Part shown: piece by piece, positions 4,289-10,503 of the stretch | How positions within the stretch are numbered: the stretch's first letter is position 1 | How the letters are laid out: every line of letters starts with the position of its first letter | Assembly (NCBI GenBank): GCA_013002645.1 | Contig: JABDJF010000045.1 | Coordinates: 1-10,503, forward strand | Length of the DNA stretch: 10,503 bases | Source: Myxococcales bacterium | GTDB lineage: Bacteria; Myxococcota_A; Polyangia; Polyangiales; Houyiibacteriaceae | Direction of reading: 5' to 3' | Program-made: the position numbers and the translations under genes | The notes under the pieces: model-generated | What the model saw: the letters and a program-made list of their open reading frames with translations, nothing else | What the model was told of the DNA's origin: nothing | Databases searched by the model: none

Positions 4289-7200
4289 TCATGTCCGCGA
4301 AGAAGCGCTCCACCTCCGGGTGCAGACGAGTGCCAGCACGAGCAGCAGGAAGGACGGCAGCTGCGCTGGGTCGTAAACTCCGACGCCGCAGTCGCGGCTG
4401 GCCTGCTGCTGGAACTGAAGCGTGAAGCCGAACGCGTGGGTCGACGTGTTCACGTAGACCCAGCCCAGTTCGGTAGACCGCTGGTAGAGAGGCGGTGAGG
4501 CGATCACCGAGCCGCCGAAGGAGTCGCCGAGATTCAGGGTCGGACGCGTTCGCAGCGGGGCCTGATCGAGCGACGCGCCCGTAGCCGAGTATGCGAACTC
4601 GCCCCAGCCCGTGGCCTCGTGACCGTAGAGCACCGCCGAGTGCCAGGCGTAGAAGAAGGCGTCGGGATCGAAGGCCCCCAGATCATCCACGTCGGTCGTC
4701 GTCACCGACAGGATCTTGAAGCCCACGGAGGACTGGAGCCACGCCAGGGCGTTCGCCTTGGATCGCCACGCCGCGCCAGCCTCGAAGGCGCCCTGGCGGA
4801 ACTGGTGGCCCTCCCATAGGTAGAAGTCGAAGCTCCGGAGCCGGGTCGGCTCGCCATCGGGATTGAAGCTGGGGTCGATCCCATCGTCGAATGCGTCGGC
4901 GGGATCCTCGGCACTGACAGCCACGAGCAGTGACTGAGAGTGGGCATGGTCGACGATGGCGTTCTGCCGGTCGCGCGTGGTCAGGAACTCGTAGCCGAAC
5001 TGGTCGAGCAGGACTCCGCGGACGTTCGTGTCGTTCCAGTCGTCGAGTCGCTGCCGGATCTCGTCGAGCGGGAGGTTCCCCGTGGAGACCCCGACCGGCA
5101 CGGTGCCAAAGACCGTGCTGCCCGCGTCGCGTAGCGCCGCCGCGATCTGCACGGTGTCGGCGTGATCCGGGTGGGCGGGATCCTGGAGTCCGTCGCCCAG
5201 GATCACGATCTCGTACTGCGCGAGCTCGGCAATCGCGGCGGCCAGGGAGGTCGCGCCGTTGATCGCCGAGGGCCGGCCGCGGTAGACGAGGAGCTGCTTC
5301 GGCTTCACCGACTCCGCGGTATCGGCGAGGTCGTAGACGAGCTCGAGCAGTGGCCCGGCGCCCGCCGGGAGGGTCACCGCGAAGCCGTCGGCGGTGGGCG
5401 TGGTCGCTGCGGGAGCTCCGTCCAGGCTGACCCCGAGCGGCGCGACCTGGGCCTCGAACTCGACGTTCCCGGCCACGCTCCCGCCACCGAGCAGCAGGCT
5501 CGCGTTCCGGTCCTCGACGCGCGCGAGCTCGACGGTGCGATCCGCGTTGAGCAGAAGCAGACCGTGCGCGTTGTCCAGGCGAACGACCCGCGGCTTGCGC
5601 TGATGCGAGCTGTGGGCGGTCTGGGCGCAGAGCCGGTCGGGGGCATCGCGCGTCTGCGAGGCCGCACCGAGCACGATGAACTCGGCCGCGGCCCGGACAC
5701 AGAGCTTCGTCGTCTCCTCAGGCCGAGCGAGCTCGACGATTGCCCCGTCCGAGCCGGTCGTGAATTCGGCGTACGGCTTCGAGATGAACTCGAGCCGCGG
5801 CTCGGGCCCTGTGGCGCCGCCTCCGAGCTGCAGCCGGACCGACATGCTCGCAGCGCTCGCCGGCGGCAGCACGACGGTATTGCCCGTGAAGGCGAAGTGC
5901 GCAGCGCCGTCGATCGTCACGGACTCGATAGGGGTTGTACCCGAGGAGGTGCGCAGGCCCATGCCCGACAGCGCGGCTCGCTGCTCGGTGGAGAGCGCCG
6001 AGAGGTCGAGCGTCACGATCAGGTCACCGGTCGGCACGTCGATCGACGAGCTGAAATACGTGTTGCGCGCGGCGTGGAGCTTGTGGATCAGCTCGGCCAC
6101 GCTCGGCGCGTAGACCTCGTTGTCCGCGAAGAAGGCTAGGTGGGCGTCGTAGAGGGGCTGCGCGGTCTCGCCGGGGAACTGCGCCGGAGGATCGCCTCCA
6201 ATCCCGTAATCGTGCCACATCTCGTTGTAGAGGGCGCCCCGTCCGAGGCTGTTCTGGAACCAGCCCAGGATCTGCGTCTGGAGGCTGGCCACCTCGGCGG
6301 GCGACCAGACCCAGCTGGGATCCACCAGGTAGAGCCACTGGAAGTCGGGAACGGGCGCATTCACGACGACGGGTTTCGGTGCCACGCCGGGATCAAGCGC
6401 GAAGCCCATCACGCCGCTCGCGTAGTTCAGGGCCTGCTCGTAGCCATGCGTGAAGTAGAGATCCGATTCGGCAAAGACGAGCGAGTAGTCTTCGTTGCGG
6501 ATCGTGCTGCCGGGATTGATGAAGACGCGCGGCGGAGTGATTGCGCGGATCGGCGCGAGCTCGGCCTCGACGATATCGAGGGACGGGCCGACCTCCGCAG
6601 CGAACTGGGCGTCTGTCAGGTTCACGCTCATGTCGTAGTCGTGGATGTGGGAGTGCGAGCCCATGAGCCCGCCGAGCTTCTCGAGCTGCGCGCCCTTCGG
6701 CCCCCCGAAGAGACTCCAGTTGCCGCCGGAGTTGGCCCGGCTCGTGACGATCGCGAGCGCCGCATCGACTCCGGTGGTCTCGGCGAGCTCGAGGAGGAAA
6801 TCGAGCGTCCGATCCTGGAGACCGGGGCGCTCCGACTCGTCGTCGTCGACCCGACCGATCGCCGTCATGCCTGCGTGCGAGAGCTGCAGACCCACGACGG
6901 GCTCGTCGGGAGCGATGAGCCACTGGATGGCCTCGACCATGTAGGGCAGGAGCAGGTTGTCGTCGAAGCCGAGCGGTGCGGCCCCGAAGTTGCGAAAGAC
7001 GCTCGCGGCGCCCATCCAGGTGCCGTAGCCCGAGATCACGATGACCTTGCCGCCGGAAGAGGTGGTAGTGCTCAGATAGGGGAAGGTCACCGTCTGGTTG
7101 GGCGAGACCAGCTCGAGCAGCACGGCCGACCCCGGCGCGGCGGGATCGGCGATCTCTATCACCTCGGTCCCGGCGGCCGCTCCCTGCGTGAGCGTGGTGC

Positions 7201-7765
7201 CCTGGGCGAGCCCAACTCGGGTATGCACGGGATGAGCGCCGCTCGTCATCCGCACCCGATAGGTGGAGAGCTCGTGCCAATTGTCCAGCGCGACGTTGAG
7301 GGCCGGGCCGAGCGCGGCCGCGCCGCGCCAGACGTTCTCGCCCATCGCGTCCTGGTACGAGGTGCCGAGGGGGCCGTCCATGAGCAGGGAGCCGCCCTGC
7401 GCCAGGTAGGCGGAGAGCGCGGCGAGCAGCGCGTCGTAGCGCTCGGGAGCCACCCAGCCGCAGCGCGAGATCCAGATGCTCGTATACGCGCTCGGATCCC
7501 CGTCGAGGAGCTCCTGGACGGTGATCGTCGCGTAGGGCACTCCGACGAGACCCGCGATGCCGACGAAGGCCTGGGAGGACATCTGCGCCTGCAACCAGTC
7601 GGCGGCGTAGGTGTCTTCGCACATCACCACGGCGACGTAGGGATCGTAGCTGGCGTGGGTCGCGGAGGGCGCGAGGAGCAGGGCCAGCGCGAATGCGCAG
7701 GTCGCCGTCCAACGCCGGCAGGCATTGGAGCGCGAGCGTCGGTGCGTGTCCGCGCGTACCGCCAT
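4289..7765 (-). CDS. Secreted multidomain polysaccharide deacetylase-like / TIM-barrel hydrolase-like protein with MYXO-CTERM-like tail
   Basis: The protein has 1158 aa from the ATG at 7765-7763. This start places an Arg-rich n-region and a hydrophobic core (about 22-34) before an Ala-x-Ala-like cleavage site near Ala38 (THA-SYDP), an export signal. An upstream in-frame ATG at 7834 adds 23 residues and is less likely. Residues about 42-290 form an alpha/beta region with a GGSLLMDGP segment, resembling the glutamine-amidotransferase/ThuA-like N-part of DUF2194-type proteins. Residues about 292-480 look like a polysaccharide deacetylase: acidic motif RVDDDE (306-310) and HSHIH (371-375), matching the H[ST]xxH metal-binding motif. 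Beta-rich segments follow (about 575-815). Residues about 822-1060 resemble the spherulin-4 / PelA-hydrolase TIM barrel, with QLLVYRGRPS, YEIVILGDGL and VRGVLLDQFG (candidate acidic residue Asp921). The end (Cys1126-Gly, hydrophobic 1137-1148, Arg1150-Arg1151) resembles the MYXO-CTERM sorting tail but has only one Cys. PelA combines the same two activities in the opposite order. The likely role is processing of a surface polysaccharide; the substrate is unknown. Confidence 0.75.
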   Translation of the reverse strand: MAVRADTHRRSRSNACRRWTATCAFALALLLAPSATHASYDPYVAVVMCEDTYAADWLQAQMSSQAFVGIAGLVGVPYATITVQELLDGDPSAYTSIWISRCGWVAPERYDALLAALSAYLAQGGSLLMDGPLGTSYQDAMGENVWRGAAALGPALNVALDNWHELSTYRVRMTSGAHPVHTRVGLAQGTTLTQGAAAGTEVIEIADPAAPGSAVLLELVSPNQTVTFPYLSTTTSSGGKVIVISGYGTWMGAASVFRNFGAAPLGFDDNLLLPYMVEAIQWLIAPDEPVVGLQLSHAGMTAIGRVDDDESERPGLQDRTLDFLLELAETTGVDAALAIVTSRANSGGNWSLFGGPKGAQLEKLGGLMGSHSHIHDYDMSVNLTDAQFAAEVGPSLDIVEAELAPIRAITPPRVFINPGSTIRNEDYSLVFAESDLYFTHGYEQALNYASGVMGFALDPGVAPKPVVVNAPVPDFQWLYLVDPSWVWSPAEVASLQTQILGWFQNSLGRGALYNEMWHDYGIGGDPPAQFPGETAQPLYDAHLAFFADNEVYAPSVAELIHKLHAARNTYFSSSIDVPTGDLIVTLDLSALSTEQRAALSGMGLRTSSGTTPIESVTIDGAAHFAFTGNTVVLPPASAASMSVRLQLGGGATGPEPRLEFISKPYAEFTTGSDGAIVELARPEETTKLCVRAAAEFIVLGAASQTRDAPDRLCAQTAHSSHQRKPRVVRLDNAHGLLLLNADRTVELARVEDRNASLLLGGGSVAGNVEFEAQVAPLGVSLDGAPAATTPTADGFAVTLPAGAGPLLELVYDLADTAESVKPKQLLVYRGRPSAINGATSLAAAIAELAQYEIVILGDGLQDPAHPDHADTVQIAAALRDAGSTVFGTVPVGVSTGNLPLDEIRQRLDDWNDTNVRGVLLDQFGYEFLTTRDRQNAIVDHAHSQSLLVAVSAEDPADAFDDGIDPSFNPDGEPTRLRSFDFYLWEGHQFRQGAFEAGAAWRSKANALAWLQSSVGFKILSVTTTDVDDLGAFDPDAFFYAWHSAVLYGHEATGWGEFAYSATGASLDQAPLRTRPTLNLGDSFGGSVIASPPLYQRSTELGWVYVNTSTHAFGFTLQFQQQASRDCGVGVYDPAQLPSFLLLVLALVCTRRWSASSRT

Positions 7766-8020
7766 CAGAAGCCGTTTATACCCCAGAGGCTGCAAATTCG
7801 CTATCGCAGTTGGTTCCAATGGTTGGGAGGACATCGCCTAGGTGATCGGTGGCTTCATTCGACACCACGAGCAGTTCGAAGAGGTCATTCAGGGCAAGCA
7901 CGCCGCGCTCTCGCGCAAGGGCAGCCACAACGCCTCGGCCGTAGGACGGGAGCGAGGCTCCGGGCCGCGAGCCAACTGTCGGATGACCGCCCACCACGGA
8001 TCCTGTATGAACCGTTCCCA
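7766..8020. promoter_or_regulatory. Divergent intergenic region between the secreted enzyme and the glycosyltransferase
   Basis: This 255-bp gap must contain the start signals for both divergent genes. I found no convincing -35/-10 pair or Shine-Dalgarno sequence for either start. A leftward frame (TTG at 8021 to TAA at 7778-7776) is open, with a plausible stretch (ALARERGVLALNDLFELLVV), and ends 10 bp before the ATG at 7765. It lacks a ribosome binding site and recognisable homology, so I do not call it a gene. It could be a remnant of coding sequence. Confidence 0.4.
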
Positions 8021-9928
8021 ATGGCTACGGTTGACGGCCAATCCAAGAGTGTCTCTCTGATCGATCGTCGGCGGGCTTCCTTGAGGATCTCCTCGATGGC
8101 CTGGCTGCTCGGCGCGACCGTGCTCATCATCCATGTGCGCAGCTATCCGGTGCTCACGTACGACGACGCCTTCATTTCGCTCCGCTACTCTCGGCGACTG
8201 CTTGAAGGGCAGGGTCTGACGTGGACTGACGGCCTCCCTGTTGAAGGCTACTCCAACCTGTTGTGGGTCGTAGGTTGCGCGTTCCTGGCAGCCCTCGGCG
8301 TCGACATCCTCGATACCCCGGTGGTGCTTGGAATCGCCTCTTCGATCGCGGCGATCGGCGCCATGGTCTATGCTTTCGCACCGCGAAGTTGGAGCGACAG
8401 TTTACCGGCGTTCGCGGCGGCCCTGTTTCTAGCGGTCGCCGGCCCAATCGGGCTTTGGGCAGTCTCCGGGCTCGAGGGCTGTCTAGTTGCAGCGCTCCTT
8501 GCGTGGGCCGTAGCGTTCCTGCGACCGCTTGCAGGCGCCGCCGCCGTCGACACGAAGCGGGCGTTGGCCGCAGGAGTTCCTTTGGCGCTCCTTTGCTTGA
8601 CCCGACCCGACGGTCCGCTGTTCACCGTCGCCGCGTGTGCGTTCATGGTGCTGTGGGGACGTTCGCGCGGAGCGCTTCGTCAGGCCTTGTGGATCGGGAT
8701 CCTCCCGGGGATTGCGACACTCGGGCAGCTTGCGTTTCGATGGATGTACTACGGGGACTGGTTGCCCAACACCGCCCGCGCGAAGGTTGCACTGACCGCC
8801 ACCCGGCTCGAGACCGGGGCTCAATGCATCGTGAACGCGGGTTCGTCGTCTTACGCGCTTTGGGCACCGGCCATGCTGGCCCTGCTCGTCGCCTGGCGAG
8901 ACCCGCAACGGCGCCCTCGCATCGCCCTCGTGTTTACGCTGTTCGTCGTTTGGACTGCCTACGCCTCGAGCACCGGGTGCGAGTCGTACGGGTACCGAAT
9001 GCTGATTCCCTCTCTCGTCTTGCTCACCTTCCTTACGGCAGAAGTCCTCGACTGGGCTGCAGCGAAAGGAGGTACACGAAGAGTCGCGGCTTGGCTCGGG
9101 GCCCTCGCCCTGCTCCTTGCGTTCGCAACGGCGCAGCGAGCAGACCCCGATATCAAGTACGCCCGCGAGCACCGGCCGCCAACGACGGAGAGGGCGACGA
9201 CGATCGGCAAGACGCTTCGCCGCGCGTTCGAAGCGAGCGACCCGTTGCTGGCCGTCGACGCTGCAGGAGCGATCCCCTACTACTCCGGCTTTCGCTCACT
9301 CGACATGCTCGGGTTGAACGACGCTCACATTGGGCGACAGCGTCACGAGTCGTTCGGAGAAGGCATCGAAGGGCACGAGCTTGGTGATGGCGCCTATGTT
9401 CTCTCCCGCGAGCCCGACCTGATCGTCTCCGGAATCCTTGGTTTCAGCCGCCTTCGCTACCGGGGTGGGCGCGAGATGCGCGACGCGCCACGCTTTCTCG
9501 AGGAGTACCGTCGAGTCCTGTTTGGCGGAGAAGAACCAGTTCCGCAGCGGTTCTACGCATTCGTTCGGATGAGCGGTAAGATCGGGATCGAGCGCACCGA
9601 GCACACGGTCACGATTCCGGGATTCCTTTTCGCGAACAAGAGAAACACCGTCGCCGAGCTCGATGACGCGAACGAATTCGAGACGAAGTTTGAGGGTCTT
9701 GCCGCGCCGACTGTGAAGGGAGTGAAACTTGCCGCTGGCACGTGGCACTTGAGGACGAGTGGCCGCGGCCACCTCGAGCTCTCGGTCGGGTACGGTGGGC
9801 GCTCGTTCACCGGCGACAACGGCGTCGTCGAGCTCACGCTCCCACACTCCGGTCTCCTCGACATCACGGTGGTCGCGAGCGAACCCGCCACGCTCTCCGC
9901 AGTATCGGCGCATCGACTAGAAGACTGA
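8021..9928 (+). CDS. GT-C family polytopic glycosyltransferase, AftB-like
   Basis: This 635-aa membrane protein is predicted to transfer a sugar from a lipid-phosphate donor to an extracytoplasmic acceptor, as GT-C enzymes do. Residues about 26-370 hold roughly nine hydrophobic segments. The first periplasmic loop has the hallmark YDDAFISLRYSRRLLEGQG (47-65) with the Asp48-Asp49 pair, followed by VEGYSNLLW (74-82), a combination typical of AftB-like arabinofuranosyltransferases and relatives. Other family-like motifs are LTRPDGPL (193-200), LPNTARAK (248-255), YGYRMLIP (323-330) and DMLGLNDAHIG (428-438). Residues from about 371 onward form a soluble extracytoplasmic part ending in a beta-rich domain (about 535-630). 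The ATG at 8021 leaves a basic N-terminus before the first membrane segment; ATG 8096 (Met26), preceded by GAGG, is an alternative. The frame is open far upstream only as an antisense shadow of the neighbouring gene. It is divergent from the secreted polysaccharide enzyme, suggesting a shared surface-glycan role. Donor and acceptor are unknown. Confidence 0.85.
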   Translation: MATVDGQSKSVSLIDRRRASLRISSMAWLLGATVLIIHVRSYPVLTYDDAFISLRYSRRLLEGQGLTWTDGLPVEGYSNLLWVVGCAFLAALGVDILDTPVVLGIASSIAAIGAMVYAFAPRSWSDSLPAFAAALFLAVAGPIGLWAVSGLEGCLVAALLAWAVAFLRPLAGAAAVDTKRALAAGVPLALLCLTRPDGPLFTVAACAFMVLWGRSRGALRQALWIGILPGIATLGQLAFRWMYYGDWLPNTARAKVALTATRLETGAQCIVNAGSSSYALWAPAMLALLVAWRDPQRRPRIALVFTLFVVWTAYASSTGCESYGYRMLIPSLVLLTFLTAEVLDWAAAKGGTRRVAAWLGALALLLAFATAQRADPDIKYAREHRPPTTERATTIGKTLRRAFEASDPLLAVDAAGAIPYYSGFRSLDMLGLNDAHIGRQRHESFGEGIEGHELGDGAYVLSREPDLIVSGILGFSRLRYRGGREMRDAPRFLEEYRRVLFGGEEPVPQRFYAFVRMSGKIGIERTEHTVTIPGFLFANKRNTVAELDDANEFETKFEGLAAPTVKGVKLAAGTWHLRTSGRGHLELSVGYGGRSFTGDNGVVELTLPHSGLLDITVVASEPATLSAVSAHRLED

Positions 9929-10116
9929 TGACATCATGGCTAAACTACCGAGCGACTCGTGGGAGTGGCGATGGTTGTATTAGGCGACGAAGTCGCGTGC
10001 CGCTGGTACGGTCGACCTCCGGTGCGCGTCATACCGCGCTCTTGCAGGTAATCCTGCGGGTCTTTCGAGACGCAAGCCGGCCCGTTGTCGCTCAGGAGCT
10101 TCGGTCGGTGGCGGAC

Positions 10117-10503
10117 TCAGACGCTGTGCACCCGGGAGAGCGCCAGTGCTTCGTCGAGCGTCTCGGTCACATCCCTGCGAAGAGCAAATGAGCTGACCAT
10201 GAGTCGATCAGAGGCCACCTCGCCGCGCCGAAATGCCTTCCACGCCTTCATCGGCGGTGGAGTCCCGAACGAGCTTGCGAAGTTGACCCCCCCGCCTAGG
10301 ACCAAAAGCGCGCCGGCCGTGTAGCCTGCCACCCGACCTTCTTTCAAGAGGTCTACGAATGGTGTGGTGATCAAGACTGCGACGCCCGCAACGGCCGTGG
10401 CGAGGCCCAGCCCGCGGACTCGATTTCCGCAGCCAGAGCTCGCTGTGCGGACAAGGATTTGGTACAGGCCCTCGACTCGAACTAGCCTGTTTCTCGGCCG
10501 GGG
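10117..10503 (-). CDS. Membrane protein, C-terminal part (runs off the right edge)
   Basis: The minus-strand frame is open from the window edge to a TGA at 10119-10117, giving the last 128 residues of a protein that begins outside the window. Two hydrophobic stretches suggest membrane helices: about residues 31-50 of the visible part (GLGLATAVAGVAVLITTPFV) and 58-78 (with AGALLVLGGGVNFASS). They are separated by a short charged turn (DLLKEGR). A basic-to-mixed cytoplasmic-looking tail follows (KAWKAFRRGEV, then RRDVTETLDEALALSR). No family was recognised. It is convergent with the glycosyltransferase gene, separated by 188 bp in which no strong terminator was found. Confidence 0.55.
   Translation of the reverse strand, partial: PRPRNRLVRVEGLYQILVRTASSGCGNRVRGLGLATAVAGVAVLITTPFVDLLKEGRVAGYTAGALLVLGGGVNFASSFGTPPPMKAWKAFRRGEVASDRLMVSSFALRRDVTETLDEALALSRVHSV

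Noticed and set aside
7810..7827. Possible fourth repeat copy (TTGGTTCCAA followed by TTGGG)
   Set aside because: Only a 10-base exact match plus a short G-run; the surrounding bases do not align with R1-R3.
6140..8020. A rightward frame open for about 1.9 kb, continuous with the glycosyltransferase frame
   Set aside because: It is the antisense of the secreted enzyme gene; the translation is rich in R/G/E/H, has no domain signature, and the real transferase begins at 8021 (or 8096).
10044..10057. Hairpin GCAGG-TAAT-CCTGC after the glycosyltransferase gene as terminator
   Set aside because: Only a 5-bp stem and no T-tract; too weak to support.
9742..10191. 149-residue rightward ORF overlapping the transferase 3' end
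   Set aside because: Arg-rich shadow frame with no motif, overlapping a well-supported gene and lacking a ribosome binding site.

Overview
The window looks like a GC-rich chromosome segment of a myxobacterium-like (Myxococcota / former Deltaproteobacteria) Gram-negative. The clues are a cysteine-rich lipoprotein, a large secreted enzyme whose C-terminus resembles the MYXO-CTERM sorting tail (Cys-Gly, hydrophobic stretch, Arg pair), and a PF09720/RelE-type toxin-antitoxin pair. This placement is inferred from protein style only.

Left part (1-2310), accessory in character. A possible C-terminal gene remnant is read leftward (50-193). It is followed by repeat copy R1 with an adjacent intrinsic terminator hairpin. 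A leftward antitoxin-toxin operon (305-839) follows; its toxin gene carries a one-base frameshift at a run of six A/T pairs. Next come a short transposase remnant (979-1122), a rightward lipoprotein gene (1296-1829) and a gene-poor stretch with repeat copy R2.

Middle part (2309-7765). A complete leftward malic enzyme gene of the large MaeA type (570 aa) has repeat copy R3 in its upstream region. Beyond R3 is a strong terminator serving a 1158-aa leftward gene. That gene encodes an exported multidomain protein with a polysaccharide-deacetylase-like region followed by a TIM-barrel, spherulin-4/PelA-hydrolase-like region.

Right part (7766-10503). Divergent from the big enzyme is a 635-aa polytopic GT-C glycosyltransferase of the AftB-like type. 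Together they suggest a cell-surface polysaccharide function. Convergent to it, at the right edge, is the C-terminal part of an unrecognised membrane protein.

The least explained signal is the repeat family R1/R2/R3. R2 and R3 align without gaps over 118 bp (103 identities by eye), and R1 aligns without gaps over the 56-bp core (45 identities with R2). All three lie in the same orientation. All keep one minus-strand reading frame open to a TGA (shared peptide core SWNxxxAFIEEWxxLR). Each is followed within about 6-12 bp by a different, non-homologous hairpin.
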